From an uncultured Flavobacterium sp. (GTDB lineage: Bacteria > Bacteroidota > Bacteroidia > Flavobacteriales > Flavobacteriaceae), in the NCBI RefSeq assembly GCF_946479975.1, contig NZ_CAMLIX010000264.1:1-6281 (forward strand): DNA of 6,281 bases, given 5' to 3'. The position numbers were made by a program, and so were the translations under genes. Under the pieces are notes generated by a model. That model worked only from the letters and a program-made list of their open reading frames with translations, searched no databases and was not told the DNA's origin. Shown here piece after piece: positions 1 to 6,146 of the stretch; the stretch's first letter is position 1; each line of letters begins with the position of its first letter.

Positions 1-296
1 GTTCTTATAACTCCTAACAATTCACGCAATTGTGATCCAATTAAATTTTGTCCTCCATCACCACGAGTTAACGATAAATAACCCGTTCTCGCGTTCATAT
101 CATTCGCCAAATACGAAATCATTCTGGTATTTTCATCATCAGGATGCGCTGCAAGATATAATACCGAACCTAAAAAATTTAGTTTTTTGATCTGATTATA
201 AATTTCAACCGAATTTGGCTTTTGAGGCTGTTGTGCAAACGAAATCTGAAAACCTAAAAATAAAAAAAGAAAGATTTGGAACTGTATTTTTCTCAT
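1..296 (-). CDS. Exported PIG-L family deacetylase, N-terminal part (cut by window edge)
   Basis: Only the first 98 residues are in the window; the frame is open to the left edge. The start is the ATG at 296-294, followed directly by a signal peptide (MRK, then a hydrophobic run, then SFA before Gln22), which supports this start. Residues 48-55 read LAAHPDDE, the signature of the PIG-L/LmbE metal-dependent N-deacetylase family. By analogy with MshB, His51 and Asp54 should bind the metal and Asp53 act as base. The following stretch with LTRGDGGQN and a GSQLRELLG segment is familiar from large exported Bacteroidota members of this family. The likely role is removing acetyl groups from an amino-sugar-containing substrate in the periplasm or outside the cell; the actual substrate cannot be told. 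The family assignment is firm, while total length and C-terminal domains are unknown. A TAnnTTTG element lies about 30 bases upstream. Confidence 0.88.
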   Translation of the reverse strand, partial: MRKIQFQIFLFLFLGFQISFAQQPQKPNSVEIYNQIKKLNFLGSVLYLAAHPDDENTRMISYLANDMNARTGYLSLTRGDGGQNLIGSQLRELLGVIR

Positions 297-326
297 AGTG
301 CGAGTTCGATGTTTTTAGAATTGTTC

Positions 327-334
327 CAAAAATA
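327..334 (-). promoter_or_regulatory. Candidate -7 promoter element for the PIG-L gene
   Basis: Read on the minus strand this is TATTTTTG, an exact match to the Bacteroidota -7 consensus TAnnTTTG. It sits about 30 bases before the ATG at 296, giving a short leader. I see no matching TTTG about 18-20 bp further upstream, so the promoter is supported by one element only and may be weak or activator-dependent. Confidence 0.42.
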
Positions 335-383
335 CTAATTATTTTATGGAAGATTATTTAAATGATTTGTTAACGCACAATAA

Positions 384-407
384 TTATACCTGAAATTGAG
401 GGTATAA
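384..407. repeat. 7-bp inverted repeat TTATACC/GGTATAA with 10-base spacer
   Basis: Arms at 384-390 and 401-407 are perfect reverse complements. They lie between the terminator of the lipoprotein gene and the candidate promoter of the PIG-L gene, about 50-80 bases upstream of the -7 element. The arrangement could be an operator or a weak secondary hairpin. Seven matched bases in AT-rich DNA may also be chance. Confidence 0.3.
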
Positions 408-411
408 CAAT

Positions 412-441
412 AAAAAAGCCGTTAGATTGAGTTCTAACGGC
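412..441 (-). terminator. Intrinsic terminator of the propeller lipoprotein gene
   Basis: A perfect 9-bp stem, GCCGTTAGA at 418-426 paired with TCTAACGGC at 433-441, closes a 6-base loop. On the minus strand it is followed by six T residues (412-417). It starts about 38 bases after the stop codon at 479-481. On the plus strand it is followed by C and five T, so it could also work in that direction, although no plus-strand gene is seen. Confidence 0.88.
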
Positions 442-478
442 CTTTTTGTATTTTTGATTTTGAAATTATAACGGATGT

Positions 479-2101
479 TTATTTCAATTTATTTTCTGTA
501 TCAGTATAATTTCCAGTAATCGTTACATTACTTCCTTTAGTCACTTTTCCGTAAATCGTGATAGTAGAATTGCTTCCCACGAAATTGATTTTAGCATTAC
601 TGTTTAATCTTAAATCTCCCCAGATTACAACTGAACCTTCAACTTGCAATACTGCATTACTGTTGATAATAAGTTCTGTTGGATTTGTCTGCTGGTATTT
701 ACCTTGAGATAAACTTCCTCTCATATTAAAAGTACCATTGCTATTTAAAATTAAACTATTAGCAACTGTAATAGAACCGCAGTGAGTCAAAATTCCTCCA
801 GAGTTCACAATTACTGAGTTAATAGCTGTTGATCCTTGGTACGATTTAACTTCATTTGAATTTAAAATCAAATCTTTACCTTGGTTGTATGTAGCATAAG
901 TTGAACAGCTTGCAAACGTAGCGTTTGGTTTTTCCATTTTAATGATTTTCAAACCACCTGTTCCACTTGCAACATAAATATAGTTTCCTGCTGATTTTAC
1001 ATAGTTTGAAGAACCTGCAATTCCTACAGAACCTAAGAAACTAAGCTGAGTTCCAGACTGATAAACATTTAAACCTAAAGCACCATTTGCCAAGAATGTA
1101 TAACCATCGTTTACAGAAACTGCATTGGTAACATTGTCTTCTCCCGCTGTTGTGATAGCGATTGTCTGCAATTTTGATCCGCTGTTGATGTCATAAACAC
1201 CAAGACCTTTAGAGCCTTCAGAAACTAATAATTTTGTTCCGTCAATATCCAGAGTTCTTTTTGCTCCAGTAGCATCTGTAGATGTTGTAAAACTTTTCTG
1301 CAAAGCAAGCGTAGAAAGATTATAGATGTTAACTCCTTTTGTGCCGCTTAAAGTCACCACTTTATCAGAAGTTAATGCAATCGAACGTAAATCTGCCATT
1401 GCAGCTTTTCCTGTAATTGCTTTTGTTGAAGCATTTATTTTAAATAAACTTCCGTTGTCTCCAGTTACTGCAAAATAATCAGAAGTATTAGCTGCAACAT
1501 CTGTCGTAACTCTGCTTTCTAAATAATTAGCAGTTGTTTTATCTGTAAGAAGACCAGAACTTAACGGCATAATATAAGATACAGCAGGGTTGCTTTTTAA
1601 CAAAGGATCTTTGTCAATATCTTTTGCTGCTCCTAAAAATAAGTTTCCGTTAGCATAAGTAATAGAGGTAATATCTGTATTCGGAATTAAAGCCGATGTA
1701 ACCAATTTTGGTTTATAAGGATCTGAAACATCAATAACGTCAATAGCTCCAGAATATACATCGCCTCTTGTAATATAAGATACGTAAGCATAATTTCCGT
1801 TTACCGTAACATGGCTCGCCTGTAATGTTCTTCCGTTGGCATCAACTGGAGGTTTTACTTCTGCGATTTGTACAAGTGGAAAATTGGTAACTGTGTTTTC
1901 AGCAGTTTTACCTGTTAGAGAACCATTTTCTACAGCAATTACTCCAGAATTGGTATAATCAAGCCTTTTGTTTAACGCATCTTGATCAGAATTGATTGTG
2001 ATACCGTCTGTTGCTTGATTGTTTCTGTTTTCGTCATTGTCGTCACATCCTACTAATAGTGACATTGCTAAAAATGAAATCAAATAAAGATTCTTTTTCA
2101 T
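479..2101 (-). CDS. Surface-type lipoprotein: LVIVD-like beta-propeller plus C-terminal repeat solenoid
   Basis: The 540-residue protein starts with a lipoprotein signal peptide (MKKN, hydrophobic core, lipobox LVGC with Cys19). The acidic DDNDE right after Cys19 resembles the Bacteroidota lipoprotein export signal, so display on the outer face of the outer membrane is likely (inference). Residues about 90-395 carry repeated blade-like segments: GAIDVIDVSDPYKP (118-131), GSLFKI (217), KGVNIYNLS (255), KGLGVYDIN (298), LGLNVY (342) and GGLKIIKME (382). These fit the LVIVD-repeat beta-propeller family, for which no enzymatic role is established. Residues 411-530 form about six repeats of a different kind, described separately. 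Two further cysteines, Cys399 and Cys441, flank the start of that tail and could form a disulfide. A good promoter lies upstream and a strong terminator downstream, so it is probably a single-gene unit. Its function is unknown; adhesion or polysaccharide/protein binding is a guess. Confidence 0.85.
   Translation of the reverse strand: MKKNLYLISFLAMSLLVGCDDNDENRNNQATDGITINSDQDALNKRLDYTNSGVIAVENGSLTGKTAENTVTNFPLVQIAEVKPPVDANGRTLQASHVTVNGNYAYVSYITRGDVYSGAIDVIDVSDPYKPKLVTSALIPNTDITSITYANGNLFLGAAKDIDKDPLLKSNPAVSYIMPLSSGLLTDKTTANYLESRVTTDVAANTSDYFAVTGDNGSLFKINASTKAITGKAAMADLRSIALTSDKVVTLSGTKGVNIYNLSTLALQKSFTTSTDATGAKRTLDIDGTKLLVSEGSKGLGVYDINSGSKLQTIAITTAGEDNVTNAVSVNDGYTFLANGALGLNVYQSGTQLSFLGSVGIAGSSNYVKSAGNYIYVASGTGGLKIIKMEKPNATFASCSTYATYNQGKDLILNSNEVKSYQGSTAINSVIVNSGGILTHCGSITVANSLILNSNGTFNMRGSLSQGKYQQTNPTELIINSNAVLQVEGSVVIWGDLRLNSNAKINFVGSNSTITIYGKVTKGSNVTITGNYTDTENKLK
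512..871 (-). repeat. Six ~20-residue repeats (NSN...GS) in the lipoprotein C-terminus
   Basis: This stretch encodes residues 411-530. The unit is hydrophobic-x-hydrophobic-N-S-N/G, then seven bases of pattern with alternating hydrophobics, then G-S. The NS pairs start at residues 414, 433, 453, 480 and 500, and a Gly-Ser pair (Gly-Asn in the last unit) follows at 423, 442, 462, 489, 509 and 530. In the first five units the Asn-to-Gly distance is always nine residues. The last unit is degenerate (GSN at 523). The third unit carries an insertion of about seven residues. Such Asn ladders with alternating hydrophobic residues are typical of parallel beta-helix rungs; that fold is an inference. 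Confidence 0.75.
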
Positions 2102-2133
2102 GAAGATTTCGATTTGAGTTTAAAAATTTGGTG

Positions 2134-2163
2134 CAAATATATATCAATCTCACATTAAACAAA
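2134..2163 (-). promoter_or_regulatory. Bacteroidota-type promoter of the lipoprotein gene
   Basis: On the minus strand, TTTG (2163-2160) is followed after 18 bp by TATATTTG (2141-2134), an exact match to TAnnTTTG. Both elements and their spacing fit the primary-sigma promoter of Bacteroidota. Transcription should start near 2128, giving a leader of roughly 27 bases before the ATG at 2101. Confidence 0.72.
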
Positions 2164-2185
2164 GGTTAATATTTACAATAGCTAA

Positions 2186-2205
2186 TTTTAAACACTTGTT
2201 TAAAA
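2186..2205. promoter_or_regulatory. 20-bp palindrome, possible operator upstream of the lipoprotein promoter
   Basis: Perfect 9-bp arms TTTTAAACA (2186-2194) and TGTTTAAAA (2197-2205) are separated by two bases. The centre lies about 68 bp upstream of the predicted transcription start of the lipoprotein gene, a usual position for an upstream-binding dimeric activator. The two-base spacer makes it a poor RNA hairpin and a better protein site. No regulator can be named from the sequence. Confidence 0.45.
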
Positions 2206-2258
2206 GTGATTTATATGAAATGTACAATATTTAAAAATACTTTCAAAATTATAAATAC

Positions 2259-2293
2259 AAAAAAAAGAGAGTATCATTTGTTGATACTCTCTT
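2259..2293 (-). terminator. Intrinsic terminator of the His-rich protein gene
   Basis: A 12-bp perfect stem (2265-2276 with 2282-2293, core GAGAGTATCA/TGATACTCTC) closes a 5-base loop and is followed on the minus strand by a run of eight T residues (2259-2266, the first two overlapping the stem base). It begins about 26 bases after the stop codon of the gene at 2319. Confidence 0.88.
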
Positions 2294-2318
2294 GTATTGA
2301 AAATTAGTTCTTTAGCAT

Positions 2319-2840
2319 TTATCTTCTTCCACGTCCGTGGTGGTCATCATGATCATGGTGGCGATCATTGTGTCTGTCATGTCTATCATGTTTGTCATGA
2401 TGTCTATCGTGTTTGTCGTAACGTGGGTAATCTCTGCGATCGTTATATCCGTAAACAGGTCTTGGTTTGTATGGTCTTTGTGGAGCTCCGTGATAACCTC
2501 TGTAATATTTTACTTTATGGCGATCGAAGTAGGCGTAAGGAGTTCTACCGTGGTAATCTGTTAAAACAACTTTGTATCCTCCATACAAATCATAATTACT
2601 ATATTGTCTTGGCAAGTAAGTTGTTCTTACCCATTTTCCTCTTCCGTAATAAATAAATTGTGCGGCGCGTACATCATAATAGGCTTCAATGTCTGGAAGA
2701 TAGTAATATTCCATTTCACTGTATCCTGCAGGTCCCCAAGCTGGTGGGTTTCCTATATTAACATTAATAGAAACTTGGGCTTGCGTGGCGTTTGCAACCA
2801 GTAGAAATAATCCGGCGATTGCTAATTTTATCGTTTTCAT
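2319..2840 (-). CDS. Small exported Tyr-rich protein with His/Asp/Arg-rich C-terminal tail
   Basis: The 173-residue protein has a clear Sec signal peptide (MKTIK, hydrophobic core, TQA before Gln22), so it acts in the periplasm or beyond. The mature part, residues 22-135, is rich in Tyr, Gly, Pro and Arg, with YYY and YY patches such as EMEYYYLPDIEAYYD (42-56), and contains no Cys. Residues 142-168 hold eleven His mixed with Asp, Arg and Lys, partly as a seven-residue repeat (DKHDRHH, DKHDRHD). I do not recognise a named family with certainty; similar short exported proteins are common in Flavobacteria. Metal binding by the tail, or interaction with acidic polymers, is only suggested by composition. 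It has its own terminator and an upstream region with a direct repeat and a leader hairpin, so it is likely a separately regulated single gene. Open frames on the opposite strand here are by-products of the biased codons. Confidence 0.8.
   Translation of the reverse strand: MKTIKLAIAGLFLLVANATQAQVSINVNIGNPPAWGPAGYSEMEYYYLPDIEAYYDVRAAQFIYYGRGKWVRTTYLPRQYSNYDLYGGYKVVLTDYHGRTPYAYFDRHKVKYYRGYHGAPQRPYKPRPVYGYNDRRDYPRYDKHDRHHDKHDRHDRHNDRHHDHDDHHGRGRR
2380..2421 (-). repeat. Tandem 21-bp repeat within the His-rich tail
   Basis: Two adjacent 21-bp units (2380-2400 and 2401-2421) differ at only a few positions and encode the seven-residue unit K-H-D-R-H plus two variable residues. Degenerate further copies continue toward 2337. 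Unit duplication by slippage probably built the tail. Confidence 0.65.
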
Positions 2841-2866
2841 CTTTTTTAATTTTTTAATGTTATTCT

Positions 2867-2882
2867 TGAATAGCGATATTCA
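2867..2882 (-). promoter_or_regulatory. Leader hairpin or small palindrome before the His-rich protein gene
   Basis: TGAATA (2867-2872) and TATTCA (2877-2882) are perfect reverse complements around a 4-base loop, ending 27 bases before the start codon at 2840. The GAAT at 2868-2871 can alternatively pair with ATTC at 2862-2865, so two small structures exclude each other. The stems are short and AT-rich, and function is uncertain. Confidence 0.3.
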
Positions 2883-2892
2883 TATATTGTGC

Positions 2893-2945
2893 CAAAAAAA
2901 ATAAAGATGCATTTTGTCGAGTAAAAAATGTATTTCGTCGAATAA
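2893..2945 (-). promoter_or_regulatory. Direct-repeat regulatory site and weak promoter of the His-rich protein gene
   Basis: Two 14-bp direct repeats, 2911-2924 and 2932-2945, share the form ATTTYGTCGARTAA (12 of 14 identical) and start exactly 21 bp apart, two DNA turns. Downstream on the minus strand, 2900-2893 reads TTTTTTTG, a poor match to TAnnTTTG, with no TTTG at the -33 position; the nearer repeat covers that place. This layout fits an activator binding as a tandem dimer. LytTR-type regulators bind direct repeats at about this spacing, but the regulator is not identifiable here. Confidence 0.5.
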
Positions 2946-3029
2946 TTTTATGTTTTGTTTAATGCATAAAATGCTGATTTTAAGAGATTTTTGCTTTAAT
3001 AAGATTTTTTCAAAAAAAAGAAAAAAAAA

Positions 3030-4862
3030 TTATCTATAATCAACCGTTCTTGGTTTCGCAAGTTCAAAATTTTGCAATCCGTAGTCTGTAGTTTCAAAAG
3101 TATTTGTTTTAAATACATTGTCTCCTTGATAAGGAATACTTGGGTAATAGGAAATCGAAAGCTGAAAGGAGCTGAAAACCAAATAATCATTATTGATTAC
3201 TAATCCTAAAGTCAGTTTCGAATAAGGTTTACTTTTGGTCATGGCCACTTCTGGACTTCCTAAAACCGCAATGGAATAATTAAAAAACGGATTTAAACGA
3301 AATCCCCATAAAGCTTTAGGCGAATAGGTTTGTGTTTGAAGTGATAATACCGCTTTACTCGTTCCAAACATTGCAGTATTAAAACCAGCGATACCATTTT
3401 GTTCATTAAGATTAAGTTCGTCGCCCATAACATTGTCACGATTTACACCGACAACAAATTTCGGATTCACGAATTGTCTCAATTTCCAGGTTCCAATGCT
3501 GTATAATTTTGTAAAGTAATTTGATTCAAACAAAAAAGCAGTTCGATACGTTTTGCCTTGATGAAAATAAGTTCCAGCTTCAAAATTCATACTTAAAAAA
3601 CCTAATCGGTAGTAATTTCCAAACGAAAACTGCGCGCCAACATAAGGTCTCCAATACGTGTTTTTATATTGATAGCCAAAAGTTACGCCATAAATTCTAC
3701 CAATCGGAACGTCTTCTGTTTGTCCGTTTCTAAAGATATAACTGTCTTTGATAAATTTTCGCGTATTTAAACCGATTCCGCTTAAGATTGATTTTTCATC
3801 GGCATAAAAATGATCTGGATCGTAAAGTTCGGTTGGAACTTCCGTATAATTTACATTTAAAAATCTAACAGTTGTTACCAGATTCGTTATTGCTTTATGT
3901 TCGTCTTCAAAAACTTTAAAAGCATGTCCAGCCCAAAAATCCTGCGATTTATATTTAATAGGTTGATAAGCATAAGACAGATCCGGCGCCTGGAGCGTAT
4001 CTCTTCTATAAGATTCATCTACATAAATACCGCCCGCCCATTTGGTCAAAGGCGAATAGAAGTCACGTTCTACATCTATACTTTTAATATAGTTGTTTTC
4101 TAAATCTTTTCTATAATGAAGAATTGTACTTATGTAGGTGTTTTTAATATTCGGAACCGTGTAAGTAGCCTCATTGGCATTACGTCCATCATCAAAACGA
4201 TTGGTAAAACGATATTCTAACTGCTGTCCAGATCCAAAGAAATCTTTTTCTTTGATACCTACAGAAACCCGATTACTTGAGATAGAAAATCTCGGAATTG
4301 TACTCCACGAATCTAAAACCCGAATCGTAACATCTACAGAATCTGATGCTTGACCTACTGTTCGATTTGAAATTCGAACTGCTGTTACATAGCGCTGCGC
4401 ACGAATTAAACGCTCAGACTCCAATATTTTGTAGGTGTCATAAGGTGTATTTCTTTTAAATAACAATAAATTATAGATGGCTATTTTTTTTGTTTTTAAA
4501 TGAAGTCTGTTTCCTGTTCTTTCTCCCCAGTTTTTGGGCATTTGTGCTGTATCGGCAACAGAATGACCAAAAGGATCTAAAGTGATTATATTGATTTTAC
4601 GAATAATTTTACCATCGTAATTTGTAGAGTCAATCTTAACCAATAACTCTTCTTTTTTCTTCGGTTTTTTAGACCTAAAAAATAGCTTGTGCATGGTCTG
4701 CGTAAACTTATTTTTTTTAGAATAGTTACGAATTTTGTTGTAAAACTCTATGGTGTCTTTTGTAGTTTTAGATTCTTTTTTAGGAGTACCTACCTGAGCA
4801 TATCCGCTTTGCAGAAAAAAGCAAAGCAGTATGAAAAACAGTATTTTTTTGTTTAATAACAT
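3030..4862 (-). CDS. Outer-membrane beta-barrel with a single POTRA-like domain (Omp85-superfamily-like)
   Basis: The 610-residue protein starts with a Sec signal peptide (MLLNKK, hydrophobic core, GYA before Gln23). Residues 23-85 are a Lys-rich linker with a polybasic RSKKPKKK (63-70). Residues about 86-184 look like one POTRA domain: a strand at KIIRKINIITLD, helices around KKIAIYNLLLF and YKILESERLIRAQRYV, and a closing strand SVDVTIRVLD. From about 190 on, alternating aromatic/polar strands suggest a 16-strand-type barrel, with a last strand near FQLSISYYP (566-574) and then a tail of about 35 residues. The position expected for the Omp85 L6 motif (usually RGF/RGY) reads GIAGF (490-494). 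Proteins of this superfamily insert or translocate proteins or lipids at the outer membrane; the substrate here is unknown. It lies 79 bases after the AI-2E-family gene, with no clear promoter or terminator between. A purine-rich AGAAGAAA lies just before the start. Confidence 0.72.
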   Translation of the reverse strand: MLLNKKILFFILLCFFLQSGYAQVGTPKKESKTTKDTIEFYNKIRNYSKKNKFTQTMHKLFFRSKKPKKKEELLVKIDSTNYDGKIIRKINIITLDPFGHSVADTAQMPKNWGERTGNRLHLKTKKIAIYNLLLFKRNTPYDTYKILESERLIRAQRYVTAVRISNRTVGQASDSVDVTIRVLDSWSTIPRFSISSNRVSVGIKEKDFFGSGQQLEYRFTNRFDDGRNANEATYTVPNIKNTYISTILHYRKDLENNYIKSIDVERDFYSPLTKWAGGIYVDESYRRDTLQAPDLSYAYQPIKYKSQDFWAGHAFKVFEDEHKAITNLVTTVRFLNVNYTEVPTELYDPDHFYADEKSILSGIGLNTRKFIKDSYIFRNGQTEDVPIGRIYGVTFGYQYKNTYWRPYVGAQFSFGNYYRLGFLSMNFEAGTYFHQGKTYRTAFLFESNYFTKLYSIGTWKLRQFVNPKFVVGVNRDNVMGDELNLNEQNGIAGFNTAMFGTSKAVLSLQTQTYSPKALWGFRLNPFFNYSIAVLGSPEVAMTKSKPYSKLTLGLVINNDYLVFSSFQLSISYYPSIPYQGDNVFKTNTFETTDYGLQNFELAKPRTVDYR

Positions 4863-4941
4863 TCGGTAGATTTCTTCTAAATATTTTTATTTTTTAATGA
4901 ATGTAGGAATAAATAAGAGGTTTTACAGTATAACGCTCTTT

Positions 4942-6042
4942 TTAATTTTCTGTTGCAACTTTTCTTTTTCTCCATCTAAAGTTCCGCGGTACATGATTTC
5001 CCATCAAATAACCCCAAGGAGAGAGAGGTTCAATTCGGTCAAAAATAATTTTTAAAATTGCCAATAGTGGAATTGCTAAAAACATTCCTGAAATTCCGGC
5101 TGCAGCACCTCCAATAATAATTCCTATAATAGAGACGAAAGCATTGATTTCTACTTTAGAATTAATAATTAATGGCACTAATAAGTTGTTGTCAATAAAT
5201 TGGACAATTATATTTACTATTAGAATTCCTAAAATCATTGATACTTCTGCAGAGCCTGTTAAGGATGCTAAAACAGTAATGATTCCGGCAATTGTTATTC
5301 CGATATAAGGTATTAAGTTTAGAATCCCTGTAATTAATCCCAATAGGATAAAATATTTGATTCCGATTATCCACAATCCTAATCCCGTTAATACAGAAAC
5401 AACAATCATTTCGATAATCAGACTGACAATGTAATTATTAATTGAAACTTTTACTTGCGATAATATATCCATCAAAACAGGGTGATTTTCTTTTTTGATC
5501 AATTTGGCTAAAAACAGTTTAAAGTGTTCTTTATAAATTAAAAACAAGAAAGTATAAACAACGATAATCATACTGTCTAAAAGGACATCACTGACAGATA
5601 TTATAAATGAACCTAATTTTGCCTGGCCGGTTTTAACAGAATCCTTTGTCATAGAATCCAAGTATTTCTTTTGATCACCAATACTTACCTGAAAATTGTC
5701 TTTTATAAATTTATGAATTTGAATAATAAATGCGTTGGCATTCTTTTTTATTGTATCAAAATCATTTGCCATTGAAGTAGCTTGATAGGAAATAAACACC
5801 AAAATTCCGACAATAAAAGAGAGGAAAATTAAAAGGCAGATTATTGCCGCCAAATGTCTAGGGAATTTTAATCTAGTATTAAAAAAAGTATAAATTGGAA
5901 GTAGTAAAACAGCAAATAAAAATGCTAGTAAAACTGGTGTTAGGATATCTTTTCCTAAGCACAAAATAAAAGCAAAACAAATTAGGTTAATTAGAATGAA
6001 TGCAAGTTTTGCATAAAAGGGTAGAGTTATTGGCCGAGTCAT
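4942..6042 (-). CDS. AI-2E/PerM family transporter-like membrane protein
   Basis: The 366-residue protein matches the AI-2E transporter family (PerM/TqsA/YdiK group) in length and layout. There are three N-terminal membrane segments (about 11-29, 31-53, 64-86), a soluble region with amphipathic helices (about 90-147), a fourth segment at 148-170, and a C-terminal bundle (about 204-332). Family landmarks visible are NLIPYIG (242-248), the QFIDNNLLVP stretch (281-290) and GISGMFLAIP (316-325) in a long glycine-rich membrane segment. The C-terminus is basic (RWRKRK). Members have been linked to autoinducer-2 export or to sodium/proton exchange in different bacteria, so the substrate cannot be assigned. 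The start at 6042 leaves a short polar N-terminus before the first membrane segment and looks right. It lies 104 bases after the MscS-like gene and 79 before the barrel gene, same strand. Confidence 0.9.
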   Translation of the reverse strand: MTRPITLPFYAKLAFILINLICFAFILCLGKDILTPVLLAFLFAVLLLPIYTFFNTRLKFPRHLAAIICLLIFLSFIVGILVFISYQATSMANDFDTIKKNANAFIIQIHKFIKDNFQVSIGDQKKYLDSMTKDSVKTGQAKLGSFIISVSDVLLDSMIIVVYTFLFLIYKEHFKLFLAKLIKKENHPVLMDILSQVKVSINNYIVSLIIEMIVVSVLTGLGLWIIGIKYFILLGLITGILNLIPYIGITIAGIITVLASLTGSAEVSMILGILIVNIIVQFIDNNLLVPLIINSKVEINAFVSIIGIIIGGAAAGISGMFLAIPLLAILKIIFDRIEPLSPWGYLMGNHVPRNFRWRKRKVATEN

Positions 6043-6072
6043 TTTTATTTAGAATTAAGCTGATTTTATAAA

Positions 6073-6094
6073 ACAAATATTACACTTTATTTGT
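6073..6094. promoter_or_regulatory. Inverted repeat ACAAATA-N8-TATTTGT upstream of the AI-2E-family gene
   Basis: Perfect 7-bp arms (6073-6079 and 6088-6094) flank an 8-base spacer, 31-52 bases before the start codon. On the minus strand the arm nearer the gene contains AATATTTG, one mismatch from TAnnTTTG, so an operator overlapping a weak promoter is possible. No -33 TTTG is present. It may be chance in AT-rich DNA. Confidence 0.3.
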
Positions 6095-6146
6095 CGTTTT
6101 GTGTTCTAGCTTTTTTTCTCGGCGTTATAAAATTCCCATTCAAATT

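Noticed and set aside
2337..2421. Short tandem repeats as a possible CRISPR array
   Set aside because: The units are adjacent without spacers and lie in frame in a coding tail; no cas gene is present.
2297..2804. Open frames on the plus strand opposite the His-rich protein gene
   Set aside because: They arise from the biased His/Asp/Tyr codons of the real gene, have no promoter or leader, and their translations are low-complexity or unlike any protein.
2964..2974. GCAT-AAA-ATGC hairpin downstream of the barrel gene
   Set aside because: A 4-bp stem is too weak and lacks a T tract in the needed direction, so it is not called as a terminator.
2996..3190. Short minus-strand frame overlapping the end of the barrel gene
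   Set aside because: It lies out of frame within a well-supported coding region, ends in a poly-Phe run from the T tract, and has no start signal.
3521..4103. Plus-strand frames inside the barrel gene
   Set aside because: They are antisense to a gene with a convincing signal peptide and domain layout, and show no independent coding features.
4914..4940. Hairpin after the AI-2E-family gene as a terminator
   Set aside because: The stem has internal G-G and T-T mismatches and is not followed by a T run on the minus strand.
5192..5374. Short minus-strand frame inside the AI-2E-family gene
   Set aside because: The alternate frame overlaps conserved membrane segments of the real gene; its Asn/Arg-rich translation is a frame artefact.
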